The notes beneath the pieces were generated by a model. The model saw nothing but the letters and a program-made list of their open reading frames with translations. It was not told the origin of the DNA and did no database searches. From assembly GCF_030055635.1 (NCBI RefSeq), contig NZ_JASFYM010000003.1, positions 1 through 64,000 of the forward strand: DNA of 64,000 nucleotides, written 5' to 3'. A program made the position numbers and the translations under genes. This document shows positions 8,460 to 17,387 of this stretch, in pieces. The stretch is from Methanothrix sp. (GTDB lineage Archaea > Halobacteriota > Methanosarcinia > Methanotrichales > Methanotrichaceae). Every line of letters begins with the position of its first letter. Within the stretch, counting starts at the first letter, position 1.

Positions 8460-8480
8460 GATGGCCCCTTCCAGGCCATC
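8460..8480 (+). terminator. hairpin just after serA
   Basis: GATGGCC at 8460-8466 pairs with GGCCATC at 8474-8480 around a 7-base loop, two bases after the serA stop. No clear T run follows, so termination is only a guess. The remaining gap to 8729 shows no convincing gene. Confidence 0.35.
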
Positions 8481-8729
8481 TCCTAATGACGCGCGTGGTG
8501 TAGCGGAGAGTCTGGCTTCCTTGAGTTGATACGGCTACACAAGGGCGCATCACGGTGATTCGGCGGATCGGTAATATTGGAGATGGAGTCTCTCGGTGAT
8601 GGGAGTTGCCAGAGTTCGCCTCTCCGGCGATTCGACCGCATGAGCCTGCACAAAACATGTTCGCTCATCCATATGATTCAGCGGATCAAGAGCCTTGCAT
8701 GATCCAATTGGCGCCTCTCGCATCGAACG

Positions 8730-9248
8730 TCAAAGCGCCTGTTTGCAGCCAGTGCGGAAGGAGCACCTAGCACACCTCGCCTTCTGGCTGTGATTCCTAT
8801 GAGCATGGCCCTTTCTCAGCGTGCGCCTCATACCATCCAGAGCTCTCAGCACCTCCGCCCTGAGATCGTCATTGATCTCTATCCTGTAACGCCTGTTTCC
8901 GTATACGAGGTAACCGTATGGAACATCTCTTCTGCAGATATCCTCCATGATCAGGCAGTAGGCTGCAAGCTGGAGCTGATGGCTCCTGTACGGCTCCTCA
9001 GCCTCGGTGCTCTTGACCTCGACGGGTATCACGTGTCGGCCCTCTCTGATTATGTAATCCGGCTTTCCTGTGAGGCCGTAGCGCTCTGAGCGAAGGATCT
9101 TTCCAGAGCCTGAGAGGTCTGAGTAGAGGGCATCTCCATCCGGCAGCCCATACCTGAGACGCATGGATCTAGCAGCAGAGGACATCTTGAGGGAGAGGAG
9201 CATGGATGCTGTGCCCAGAGCGAAGAGAAGAGGTGCGATATCATTCAT
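8730..9248 (-). CDS. Cas4-like PD-(D/E)XK nuclease, C-terminal half with membrane segment
   Basis: The product carries the catalytic core of the Cas4/RecB-like nuclease family: KPDYII with the metal-binding Asp, VIPVEVKST with the E-x-K pair, and the QLQLAAYCLIM helix with the QxxxY element. Three of the four Fe-S cysteines are in the C-terminus (CARCSFRTGC). The fourth, N-terminal Cys lies in the neighbouring gene at 9241-9504. The 172 residues start with a hydrophobic stretch (IAPLLFALGTASMLLSL). The ATG overlaps the previous stop in a different frame, so the two genes could be coupled subunits or one frameshifted gene. No CRISPR array or other cas gene is nearby. Confidence 0.75.
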   Translation of the reverse strand: MNDIAPLLFALGTASMLLSLKMSSAARSMRLRYGLPDGDALYSDLSGSGKILRSERYGLTGKPDYIIREGRHVIPVEVKSTEAEEPYRSHQLQLAAYCLIMEDICRRDVPYGYLVYGNRRYRIEINDDLRAEVLRALDGMRRTLRKGHAHRNHSQKARCARCSFRTGCKQAL

Positions 9249-9504
9249 GAGCGAACCATCCGACCGCTGATACGAGCATCAGAATCACTCCTGCGATCCG
9301 GAGGACTCCAGAGAATCTATCCAGAAGACGCGATCTCGAGAGGGATGCGCCTGCTGCCCTGTGCATCTCCCTCCCCGCCCTGAGCTCCCTTCGCATGCGC
9401 CCGGAAGGTCGCGCTCCCATCCTGCCCTGGTACCAGGCCACAGGACAGTATGCGTACTCCGCAACCTCGGATGCAGATATCCACTCCCTCTGCCGGCGGA
9501 ACAT
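9241..9504 (-). CDS. Cas4-like nuclease, N-terminal half with membrane segment
   Basis: This 87-residue product has the opening of a Cas4-like protein: ISASEVAEYAYCPVAWYQG carries the N-terminal Fe-S cysteine, followed by GREMHRAAG. It ends with a transmembrane stretch (VLRIAGVILMLVSAVGWFA). The downstream gene supplies the nuclease core and the remaining cysteines. The last bases overlap the next start by 8 bases in another frame. An AT-rich TATA-like sequence at about 9524-9540 lies 20-35 bases upstream of the start, consistent with a short leader. Known proteins of this type with internal hydrophobic segments are single chains, so a frameshift is a fair alternative to a true split. Confidence 0.65.
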   Translation of the reverse strand: MFRRQREWISASEVAEYAYCPVAWYQGRMGARPSGRMRRELRAGREMHRAAGASLSRSRLLDRFSGVLRIAGVILMLVSAVGWFAHE

Positions 9505-9822
9505 CGATTACTGGGGTCGGGCCATTTATTTATAAAATTGTCGGTATACCCATCAGAGACACAATGGTGATCCGAGCCAGCTGTTTTATGGAGCCGCTGA
9601 AGGTCGATCGTCTGGAGCAGTGTGGCGCGCTCCTCCAGAAAAACAATGGTGCAAGCTCCATTTCATCCCGCACTGTCTAAAAGGCTCATGTGGTCGAACC
9701 ATCGGAGAGGAGGCCACGATAAGACCAGTGCCGTTCGACCTCGTGTCTTTCTGTAAGGTCATCGATCAGTTGAATCAAAGGGATTGGCAGCCTGAAATAT
9801 GAGTCACGCATGTCATCTGTAT
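9505..9822. other. gap between the Cas4-like pair and dnaJ
   Basis: Apart from the TATA-like AATTTTATAAATAAAT (reverse strand, about 9524-9540) upstream of the Cas4-like pair, no gene, RNA or repeat is evident. Short open frames here have no protein-like features. Confidence 0.5.
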
Positions 9823-10983
9823 CTACCGCACAGCTCCCTTTACCTCATCAACTATCTTCTCGAAAAAACCTGTTTTTCCATGGTGTCTTCTGCCCTCTGG
9901 CTCGCCGAACTCCCTTGCGAGCTCCTCGAGGAGCTGTCTCTGCCTGGGCGTCAGAGATGTGGGGATCTTCACATTCGTCCGTACAAGGAGATCCCCAGTG
10001 CCAGCGCCGTGGAGCCTTGGCATGCCCTTTCCTTTTATCCTGAAGATGGATCCGCTCTGCGTTCCCGGTGGAATCCTCAGGTGTGCTCTTCCATCGAGCG
10101 TGGGAACATCGAGCTCTGTGCCGAGTGCAGCCTGCGTCATGCTGATGTTCATCTCATGGATCAGGTTGTCGCCATCTCTGATGAACAGGGGATGCGGCCT
10201 GACGTTGATGAATATGTACAGATCCCCGGGCTCGGCCTGAGCCCCAGGAGAGAACGGCGGAGCCTCGCCCTGGCCCCTCAGCTTGAGGTGATGTCCTGTA
10301 TCGACACCCGGCGGGATCCTGACGTTTATCTTTCTGTACCTCCTGACCCTGCCGGTGCCGTCGCAGTCGTCGCAGGGCGTCTGTATCACCTGCCCCCTTC
10401 CTCCGCATCTGGAGCAGGTGGTCGATGTCACGATCTGCCCGAAGGGCGTCACCTGTGTCCTCGTTATCTGCCCGGTGCCGTGGCAGCTCTGGCATCTCAC
10501 CGGCGATGTCCCGGGCTTTGCGCCTGTGCCTGAGCAGGTCCTGCAGACCTCTGTCCTGGGCACCTCGATCGTGGTCTCCAGACCTGAGGCCGCCTGCTCC
10601 AGCGTTATCTCCAGATCATACCTGAGATCTCTTCCCCTCACAGGCCCGTGGCGGCCCCTGCCAAAGAAGATGTCGAAGATGCTGTCGGTGCCAAACCCGA
10701 AGCCTCTGAGCAGATCCTCGAAGTCGACGGATCTGAAGAGATCCTCCTGAGAGTACTGGCCGATGCCGGCATGCCCGAACTGATCGTACTGCCTCCGTTT
10801 CTCAGGATCAGAGAGTACAGCATACGCCTCCGAGATCTCCTTGAACCTCTCCTCTGCGTCAGGGGCGTCGGAGCGATCGGGATGGTACTTCATCGCCAGC
10901 TTCCTGTAAGCGCTCTTGATCTCCTTCTCTGTGGCGTTCCTGTCAACGCCGAGGATCTCGTAGTAATCCCTCTTCTCCGCCAC
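9823..10983 (-). CDS. dnaJ: chaperone protein DnaJ
   Basis: DnaJ delivers clients to DnaK and stimulates its ATPase. The J domain is complete ([23 protein letters not shown] in MKYHPDRSD), followed by a short Gly/Phe-rich region ([17 protein letters not shown]). Four zinc-binding repeats follow: [24 protein letters not shown] and CDDCDGTG. The C-terminal substrate domains and the dimerisation tail are intact in 386 residues, the normal type I length. It is the last gene of the grpE-dnaK-dnaJ run, 14 bases after dnaK. The Hsp70 system is patchy in archaea and is generally thought to be acquired from bacteria. Confidence 0.97.
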   Translation of the reverse strand: MAEKRDYYEILGVDRNATEKEIKSAYRKLAMKYHPDRSDAPDAEERFKEISEAYAVLSDPEKRRQYDQFGHAGIGQYSQEDLFRSVDFEDLLRGFGFGTDSIFDIFFGRGRHGPVRGRDLRYDLEITLEQAASGLETTIEVPRTEVCRTCSGTGAKPGTSPVRCQSCHGTGQITRTQVTPFGQIVTSTTCSRCGGRGQVIQTPCDDCDGTGRVRRYRKINVRIPPGVDTGHHLKLRGQGEAPPFSPGAQAEPGDLYIFINVRPHPLFIRDGDNLIHEMNISMTQAALGTELDVPTLDGRAHLRIPPGTQSGSIFRIKGKGMPRLHGAGTGDLLVRTNVKIPTSLTPRQRQLLEELAREFGEPEGRRHHGKTGFFEKIVDEVKGAVR

Positions 10984-10997
10984 CCCGACCGCCTCTC

Positions 10998-12839
10998 TCA
11001 GCGCTTATCGTCGTTCACGACCTCGTAATCTGCATCAACTGTCTTGCTGGATGAAGAGCTCGATGAGCTCGAGGTGGATCCGCTCTGGCTCTGCGCAGCC
11101 CTCTGGTACATTGCAGCCGAGAGCTCATATACTGCATTCTGGAGCTTCTCCATCTTGCTCTTGATCTCCTGGACGTCCTTCCCTGAGAGAGCATCTCTGA
11201 GCTCCGATATCGCCTTCTGGATCCTCTCCCTCTGATCGGATGTGGCCACATCTCCGGCTTCCTTCAGCATCTTCTCCGTCGTGTATATCAGGTTGTCAGC
11301 CTGGTTCCTGGTCTCGATCTCCTCCCTGCGCCTCGCATCCTCCTGCGCGTACCTCTCCGCCTCCTTCACCTTCTGCTCGATCTCCTCCTTTGAGAGCCTG
11401 TGAGGCGCTGTGATCGTGATCCTCTGCTCCTTCTTCGTGGCCAGATCCTTCGCCGAGACATGGAGTATGCCGTTCGCATCTATATCGAATGTGACCTCTA
11501 TCTGTGGAATACCACGGGGCGCTGGGGGTATGCCCATGAGCGTGAATCTTCCCAGGGAGATGTTATCCTTTGCGAGCGGTCTCTCTCCCTGAAGCACATG
11601 TATCTCGACGCTCGTCTGGTTGTCAGCTGCGGTCGTGAATATCTGGCTCTTTCTTGTGGGGATCGTGGTGTTTCTCTCTATCAGCTTTGTCATTATCCCG
11701 CCGAGCGTCTCCACGCCGAGGGATAGCGGCGTTACATCCAGCAGGAGTATATCCTTGACCTCGCCCGCGAGGACTCCCGCCTGTATGGCCGCGCCCATTG
11801 CGACGCACTCCATGGGATCGACGCCGCGCTCCACATCCTTCCCCATGAAGCGCTTCACGAACTCCTGGACCGCAGGCATCCTCGTCGGGCCGCCGACCAG
11901 GATGATCTTGTCGATATCGCTCCTGCTGAGCTTCGCATCGCTGAGCGCCTGCTCCATCGGGCCGCGACACCTCTCCAGGACATCCTGTATGAGCTCCTCA
12001 AGCTTCGCCCTGGTTATGGTCATGTTCAGATGCTTCGGCCCGCTCGCATCCGCCGTGATGTACGGCAGGTTTATCGTGGTCTGGAGCATCGATGAGAGCT
12101 CGATCTTGGCGACCTCCACGGCCTCACGGAGGCGCTGCATCGCCATCGGATCCCTGCGCAGGTCGATGCCGGTCTCCTGGCGGAATTTGTCGATGACATA
12201 GTTGAGAAGCCGCTCGTCCATGTCCCTGCCGCCGAGCTGTGTATCGCCACTGGTCGCCTTGACCTCGAAGACCCCCTCGCCCATCTCCATTATCGTGACA
12301 TCCAGCGTCCCGCCACCGAGGTCGAAGACCATGATCTTCTGCTCTCCACCCTTATCAAGACCATAGGCCAGGGCGGCAGCCGTGGGCTCGTTGATTATCC
12401 TCACTACATCAAGCCCTGCTATCGTGCCCGCATCCTTCGTCGCCTGACGCTGGTTATCATTGAAGTACGCGGGAACCGTGATCACCGCCTTCTCGACCTT
12501 CTCCCCCAGGAAGGCCTCTGCGTCCTGCTTTATCTTCCTCAGAATGTGGGCGGAGATCTCCTCAGGCGTGTACTTCTTTCCGAAGACCTCGACCTTGTAG
12601 TCGGTCCCCATCTTCCTCTTAATACCGGTTATCGTCCCCTCAGGGTTCGTGATCGCCTGCCTCCTGGCCGGCTCTCCCACAAGGACCTGGCCGTCCTTCG
12701 TGAATGCAACATATGATGGGAACGCCTTTCCGCCCAGGCTCGTGCCCTCAGCGCTGGGTATTATCGTAGGCCTTCCACCAATAAGCACCGCAGCAGCGGA
12801 GTTGCTGGTTCCAAGATCTATGCCTATGATCTTCGACAT
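10998..12839 (-). CDS. dnaK: molecular chaperone DnaK (Hsp70)
   Basis: The 613-residue protein has every Hsp70 landmark: [14 protein letters not shown] for phosphate binding, [14 protein letters not shown], the [16 protein letters not shown] strand, [14 protein letters not shown], the [14 protein letters not shown] linker, and the substrate-binding domain. The C-terminal lid ends in a serine-rich stretch and [10 protein letters not shown], similar to bacterial DnaK tails. A weak AT-rich promoter-like stretch separates it from grpE by about 40 bases, so it may have its own transcript besides the shared one. It works with the neighbouring DnaJ and GrpE. Confidence 0.98.
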   Translation of the reverse strand: MSKIIGIDLGTSNSAAAVLIGGRPTIIPSAEGTSLGGKAFPSYVAFTKDGQVLVGEPARRQAITNPEGTITGIKRKMGTDYKVEVFGKKYTPEEISAHILRKIKQDAEAFLGEKVEKAVITVPAYFNDNQRQATKDAGTIAGLDVVRIINEPTAAALAYGLDKGGEQKIMVFDLGGGTLDVTIMEMGEGVFEVKATSGDTQLGGRDMDERLLNYVIDKFRQETGIDLRRDPMAMQRLREAVEVAKIELSSMLQTTINLPYITADASGPKHLNMTITRAKLEELIQDVLERCRGPMEQALSDAKLSRSDIDKIILVGGPTRMPAVQEFVKRFMGKDVERGVDPMECVAMGAAIQAGVLAGEVKDILLLDVTPLSLGVETLGGIMTKLIERNTTIPTRKSQIFTTAADNQTSVEIHVLQGERPLAKDNISLGRFTLMGIPPAPRGIPQIEVTFDIDANGILHVSAKDLATKKEQRITITAPHRLSKEEIEQKVKEAERYAQEDARRREEIETRNQADNLIYTTEKMLKEAGDVATSDQRERIQKAISELRDALSGKDVQEIKSKMEKLQNAVYELSAAMYQRAAQSQSGSTSSSSSSSSSKTVDADYEVVNDDKR

Positions 12840-12881
12840 GCTACCATCCCCTAAACATAATTATGCAATTAACATTTAACC

Positions 12882-13409
12882 TTATCCACGTTTTGCGACA
12901 GCGACCTTTGAAGTTCTTATGACCTTTGAATGAAGCGTGTAACCCTTCTGGAACTCCTGAACCACGGTCCCGTCCTCAGCCTCCTGGGATTCGACCTGCA
13001 TCATCGCCTCATGCACAAACGGATCGAACCTCTTCCCCACGGCCTCTATCGGCTCCAGACCCTCTGATCTCATTATATCCAGAAGCTGATCGTACAGCGC
13101 CCTGGATCCATCATCGTGCTTCGCTGCCTGCTCCAGGCTGTCCAGGAAGACCAGGAGCTTTTTTATGATCGTCTCTGATGCGAACCTTGCAAGCTCCTCT
13201 CTCTCGCGGGAGTTTCTTTTTATGACATTGTCCAGCTCTGCCCTGCATCTCAACAGCTGATCCAGCCGCTCATCTGCAAGCCTCTTAACCTCTTCCAGCT
13301 CCTGCCGGAGTTTCGCAATCTCATCCACAGAAATGTCTTCAGAGGCGCCCCCGGCAGGAGCAGCCTCTTGCTTCTCATCAATGATCTCCTCTGAAGGTTC
13401 ATCTGCCAT
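12882..13409 (-). CDS. grpE: nucleotide exchange factor GrpE
   Basis: GrpE releases ADP from DnaK. The product has an acidic, disordered start, a long coiled-coil helix (AKLRQELEEVKRLADERLDQ), then the core with NVIKRNSREREELARFA and KLLVFLDSLEQA. The C-terminal beta domain ends in GYTLHSKVIRTSKVAVAKR. The frame is open from a TTG at 13424, but GGTGA at the right distance supports the ATG at 13409, giving 175 residues. It lies 31 bases after the thermosome gene on the same strand, which places two chaperone systems in one run. Confidence 0.95.
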   Translation of the reverse strand: MADEPSEEIIDEKQEAAPAGGASEDISVDEIAKLRQELEEVKRLADERLDQLLRCRAELDNVIKRNSREREELARFASETIIKKLLVFLDSLEQAAKHDDGSRALYDQLLDIMRSEGLEPIEAVGKRFDPFVHEAMMQVESQEAEDGTVVQEFQKGYTLHSKVIRTSKVAVAKRG

Positions 13410-13440
13410 GCCGCTCACCTTCAAAAGAGGATGTGACCGC

Positions 13441-15057
13441 TCACATCCTCGTGTAGTCGTGTGGACTCTGCCCTGGCTTCGGCTTGAGCTCCTCTCTCTT
13501 GGCAGCTATCACATCATCCACCCTAAGAACCATTGTGGCAGCCTCTGCAGCTGATTTTACTGCCTGCAGCTTGACCTTGAGCGGCTCCACGACGCCGCCG
13601 TCGAGCATGTCCGCAGTACCTCCGTTATGCACATCGACCCCATACGCTCTGAGGCCTGCACCATGCTTCGATCTAAGAGCCACAATGGTGTCTATCGGAT
13701 CAAGCCCCGCGTTCTCTGCGAGCGTCTTGGGTATGACCTCTACTGCATCTGCAAATGCCTCCACCGCGAGCTGCTCCCTGCCGCTGAGCGTCGCAGCAAA
13801 CTCCCTCATCCTCTCAGCGACCTCGACCTCAGGAGCGCCTCCGCCGGGGACTATCTTTCTGTACGACAGCACATCACCAACGACCATCAGGGCATCGTTC
13901 AGGGCCCTCTCCATCTCGTCCAGGAAGACCTCGGATCCGCCGTGGACGACTATTGTCACAGCCTTCGGGTCCTTGCAGCCCTCGATGAAGATCATGTGCT
14001 TGTCCTTCTTGATCTTTCTGTCCTCAACCACTCTGGCATGCCCGAGATCCTGCGGGGATGCCTGCATCGGATCGCCTATGATCCTCGCGCCGGTCGCAAG
14101 GGCGAGCATCTTCATATCCTCGTCCTTGACCCTGCGTGCAGCGAGCATGTTGTGCTTTGCGAGGAAATGCGACGCGGCAACGCCGATTCCCTTCTGGCAA
14201 AGCACCACATTTGCTCCGGCCTTTGCGAGAGCCTCCACCTGTGCCTCAAGGACCTTCTTCTCACCCTCCTTGAAGCTCCTCAGACCCTCGACCTCTGAGA
14301 TCGTTATCTTTGCATCTGTGCCAAGCTTCTTCAGCTCGAGCGTTGCATCCAGCAGGGCGATTCTCGCATCCTCGACCTTTCTGGGCATCTCGGGATTCAG
14401 GCGCTCCAGCTCAAGAACTATGCCGTGGACGAGCTCTGTGTCCGCTAGGCTCCCACCGGTGATCTTCACTATCTTCACTCTGTTCTCGACATCCACCTTC
14501 CCGTTGTCCTCGATGGCGAGAGCTGCATCCACAACAATGTCTGCAAGCTTCTCCTTCATCGCCTCGATGCCCTTCCCGATCATCGCTGTCATCGCTATCT
14601 TTCTCAGCATCTCTCTGTTATCTCTGGTGACCTCGACAGACATGCCCTCGAGAATCTCGCCGGCCTTCGCCTCGGCAGTCTTGTACCCCTGGACTATCGT
14701 GGTAGGATGGACACCCTTGTCAAGAAGCTCCTCAGCCTTCTTCAGAAGCTCTCCCGCAAGGACGACAGCTGTTGTGGTTCCATCTCCAACCTCATCATCC
14801 TGCGCCCTTGCGACCTCCACGATCATCTTGGCGACTGGATGCTCTATATCCAGCTCCCAGAGTATCGTGGCGCCATCATTCGTCACCACCACATCTCCAT
14901 TGCTGTCCACCAGCATCTTGTCCATGCCCTTCGGTCCAAGGGTAGTTCTCACAGCCTCTGCCACCGCCCTCGCAGCTGTTATGTTTTTATGCTGGGCCTC
15001 GCGTCCCACATCGCGCTTGGCACCTTCCTTTAAAATGATGATCGGATAGCCGCTCAT
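13441..15057 (-). CDS. thermosome subunit (group II chaperonin)
   Basis: The thermosome is the archaeal relative of eukaryotic CCT; two rings of eight subunits fold proteins with ATP and a built-in lid. The 538-residue product has the nucleotide loop RTTLGPKGMDKMLVD, the catalytic VGDGTTTAVVLAGELL, and the equatorial-domain return KIVPGGGAPEVEVAERM and GLDPIDTIVALRSKHG. The ATG at 15057 replaces an upstream TTG. A strong TATA box (CTTTATATAG on the minus strand, 15112-15121) lies about 55-65 bases upstream of the start, so a leader of about 30 bases is expected. Heat induction is likely from family knowledge. grpE, dnaK and dnaJ follow on the same strand. Confidence 0.97.
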   Translation of the reverse strand: MSGYPIIILKEGAKRDVGREAQHKNITAARAVAEAVRTTLGPKGMDKMLVDSNGDVVVTNDGATILWELDIEHPVAKMIVEVARAQDDEVGDGTTTAVVLAGELLKKAEELLDKGVHPTTIVQGYKTAEAKAGEILEGMSVEVTRDNREMLRKIAMTAMIGKGIEAMKEKLADIVVDAALAIEDNGKVDVENRVKIVKITGGSLADTELVHGIVLELERLNPEMPRKVEDARIALLDATLELKKLGTDAKITISEVEGLRSFKEGEKKVLEAQVEALAKAGANVVLCQKGIGVAASHFLAKHNMLAARRVKDEDMKMLALATGARIIGDPMQASPQDLGHARVVEDRKIKKDKHMIFIEGCKDPKAVTIVVHGGSEVFLDEMERALNDALMVVGDVLSYRKIVPGGGAPEVEVAERMREFAATLSGREQLAVEAFADAVEVIPKTLAENAGLDPIDTIVALRSKHGAGLRAYGVDVHNGGTADMLDGGVVEPLKVKLQAVKSAAEAATMVLRVDDVIAAKREELKPKPGQSPHDYTRM

Positions 15058-15111
15058 TCCAGCCAAATCAACTCCTCCAAAGCCTGGCTGGGCTTAAAGC
15101 TGTTTGAGGTT

Positions 15112-15121
15112 CTATATAAAG
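15112..15121 (-). promoter_or_regulatory. TATA box of the thermosome gene
   Basis: CTTTATATAG on the minus strand is a near-ideal archaeal TATA box. Transcription would start near 15086, leaving about 30 bases of leader before the thermosome ATG. Confidence 0.7.
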
Positions 15122-15417
15122 ATTCCGAGGATTGTGATGCGGATGCGTTGATCACCACATACAGATCGGGATGAGCTGTGCTGTAAGGTCATCGATGGTT
15201 CGAGCGAACGGCTTGCAGCCAGCGGAATACCGGATAAACCATTTAACAAAGGTCGTGTGCTTGAATCACCGAATGGAATTTCAGAAATCAGCACTCACTA
15301 GCACAGCATATCACAAATCCCGCGATGCCATCTGCTGCCAAGCTCAGTGATCTGAGTGCACAACCTAAACAAAAACAGATTGAGAAATGAGTTTTGGCGC
15401 CTCTCGGCGCGTGGATC
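15122..15417. other. gene-free stretch
   Basis: Together with the thermosome promoter this is a gap of about 350 bases. I see no protein-like frame, tRNA or clear repeat. Confidence 0.5.
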
Positions 15418-15585
15418 TCATCTCACCCTTGCGGGCCTGTGTTTCTGATAGCACTCCTTGCAGTATACGGGCCTGGACCCATCGGGCTTGAATGGAACCT
15501 GTGTCTGTTTACCGCAATCCGAGCATACCACATCATGCATCTCTCTTGGGCCGTGGTTGAAGCCACCCCTGTTACCAAATCTCAT
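15418..15585 (-). CDS. small CxxC zinc-finger protein
   Basis: A 55-residue protein runs from ATG at 15585 to TGA at 15418. It begins MRFGNRGGFNHGPREMHD and contains CSDCGKQTQVPFKP then YCKECYQKH, two CxxC pairs separated by 17 residues that should bind one zinc. The ends are Arg/Gly- and basic-rich, which suits nucleic-acid binding. Similar CxxC-x17-CxxC proteins are common in methanogens (from memory) and are also seen in some bacterial phyla. The exact role is unknown. A possible TATA (TATATATA) lies near 15693-15700. Confidence 0.8.
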   Translation of the reverse strand: MRFGNRGGFNHGPREMHDVVCSDCGKQTQVPFKPDGSRPVYCKECYQKHRPARVR

Positions 15586-16084
15586 ATATTTCACTTCTTA
15601 TTCGACTCGAGAAGAGCCGCTCTGCCACAAAAACATCTCAACAAAATCAATTGAATCGATGTAATGCAGCATCTCCACCAAGAACAACTCAGTATATATA
15701 GTTATCCCTTGGGTTGTGCTGAATTGCTGCCTAACGAGATCGTCGCAGAACTCCGTCAGAGATTGCTGATGCAGTGTCTATGTCAGTATCCATGCGACCC
15801 TGTGGGATACATATGGCATCATGCGGTCGTGTGCTCCAGTGGCGGAATGATTCTGCTGGAATCGAGAGCCAGGGGCGAGATATCCAATGAGTCTGACTGG
15901 GCTGAGCGCCGCGGGCTTCGGTGATGCGAGTACAAGACCCATCATGCCAGTGCATGCTGATCTCTGACAGCCTGTTCAGCTATACTGGCGCACGGCCCAG
16001 TACAGCGATCCAGGCCCGCAACATCGGTGGCACGCCGTATCCGCAGGGGATGAGCAGTCAGCGGATTTCCAAAAATTACTTATC
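15586..16084. other. 500-base gap without a convincing gene
   Basis: A TATA-like run (15692-15700) is present and may serve the zinc-finger gene on the minus strand. Open frames in the region have no recognisable protein character, and no tRNA or repeat is seen. Confidence 0.5.
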
Positions 16085-17380
16085 ATGGTCTGCGCAGGTA
16101 CAGATACGATGGATGTCTCCTTCTCATCATGGAAGCTCGCAAACGAGGGCAAAGGCCCACTTCCGCTCAGCGGAGAGAGCTTCTCGTTCCTGTTCGACAG
16201 GAGGTACACTAACAGGCTCAACAGGATGAGCCGGGTGTTCTTCGAGGCCTATGCGAAGGCAACCGCAGAGCTGGCGCTCTCCGAGGATCGTTTCCCAAGC
16301 CTGAGCGAGGTCGAGGAGAAGATGGAGAGCGGGGCGGTCTATGCCTTCAAGGATAGACTCATGAAGAACACCCAGTTCTTCGATGAGGTGAAGATCTCGG
16401 GAGTCTCATACCTGGTCCCGAGAGCGTATCATTTCGTGGACTCATCTGGCATATACACAGATCTGATCTTCGATTTCGAGAAGGGGACGGTCACGCTGCC
16501 AAGCAGGCGGAAGGTCCCACTGCTGAAGGAAAGGGCTGAGATAAGAGCGGCTGAGATAAAAGAGCCGCAGGCTGGGGTGACCCCCGGAGAGGAGAGGGCT
16601 CCGGAGAAGGCGCCGGAGGTGCAGCCAGAGGGTGTGGAAGAGGTTCCGGGGATTGAGCCCTGTGGGGAGGCGCCCTATCCAGCGGAGGCTTCTGTGCAGG
16701 AGACGCCTGCGGAGCAGATACAGCCACCGAGGCATGATGTTGCTGAAGCCCTGTACGTAGAAGAGGAGAAGGAAGAGCAAATCGAAGAGGTGAAGCCATC
16801 GATTCCTCCAGCCGTGCCTGAGGCGAGAGAAGGGGCTGAGGTGAAGATCGAGGCAGAGAAGAGACCCGGATACTCGCGAACTCGGATCGGCATCATCCTG
16901 GCGGCTCTGCTAATAGCGGCAGGAATCGGTGTTTTCTTCATGTATTCACCATTTCTCGCACCAGCCCAGATAGATCACGTGCTTTATGCTGCGTACATCT
17001 CGAACAGCACAAATGAGAGCATACTCAACTTCGATATCGAGAACTCAGCTGGCATACCGCATGAGGTGGAGCTTCTGCTGCCGGAGAACATCGACAGATC
17101 TGTGATCGCCAGAGGCGGCACTGTGACCGTGTCACATTACAGAGGCACTGTTGTGAGGATGTCCTCGTCGGGCGACTCGAGCATAAAGGTGTATCTTTCA
17201 GACAGGAGAGATTATGTTCCGGTCGTGCTGAGCGTATCGGTTCCGGAGGGGTACGACTCAGGCATAGTGGTCCACGGCAGGAGCTATGAGGTCAGCAGGA
17301 AGGACCGCGAGCTCGAGCTCAGACTTAACGTCACATCCGAGAGGGTGGAGTTTGACCAGAGCTACATGCGAACGCGATAG
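16085..17380 (+). CDS. single-pass membrane protein of unknown function
   Basis: The 431-residue product has three parts. Residues 1-150 form a globular, probably cytoplasmic domain of mixed secondary structure (FLFDRRYTNRLNRMSRVFFE, YLVPRAYHFVDSS). Residues 155-262 are a Glu/Pro-rich, low-complexity linker. One transmembrane helix at about 268-290 (RIGIILAALLIAAGIGVFF) leads to an outside domain of about 135 residues with beta-strand character and an N-glycosylation site (SNSTNESIL). It resembles a sensor or anchor layout without a recognisable output domain. The taw2 gene overlaps or abuts its end. The start could also be the ATG at 16109. Confidence 0.7.
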   Translation: MVCAGTDTMDVSFSSWKLANEGKGPLPLSGESFSFLFDRRYTNRLNRMSRVFFEAYAKATAELALSEDRFPSLSEVEEKMESGAVYAFKDRLMKNTQFFDEVKISGVSYLVPRAYHFVDSSGIYTDLIFDFEKGTVTLPSRRKVPLLKERAEIRAAEIKEPQAGVTPGEERAPEKAPEVQPEGVEEVPGIEPCGEAPYPAEASVQETPAEQIQPPRHDVAEALYVEEEKEEQIEEVKPSIPPAVPEAREGAEVKIEAEKRPGYSRTRIGIILAALLIAAGIGVFFMYSPFLAPAQIDHVLYAAYISNSTNESILNFDIENSAGIPHEVELLLPENIDRSVIARGGTVTVSHYRGTVVRMSSSGDSSIKVYLSDRRDYVPVVLSVSVPEGYDSGIVVHGRSYEVSRKDRELELRLNVTSERVEFDQSYMRTR

Positions 17381-17387
17381 GCTTGCT

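Noticed and set aside
9751-9766. CTGTAAGGTCATCGAT also found at 15181-15196
   Set aside because: A single 16-base match in 64 kb is close to what chance allows; the flanks do not align.
13484-15049. A 521-codon open frame opposite the thermosome gene
   Set aside because: It is the mirror of biased codon use in a conserved gene; its Ser/Thr-rich product has no protein-like features.
16085-17380. Reading the plus-strand membrane protein gene as a shadow of the long minus-strand frames over 16442-16799
   Set aside because: The minus-strand frames have no family likeness, and the plus-strand protein has a coherent domain-linker-helix-domain plan.
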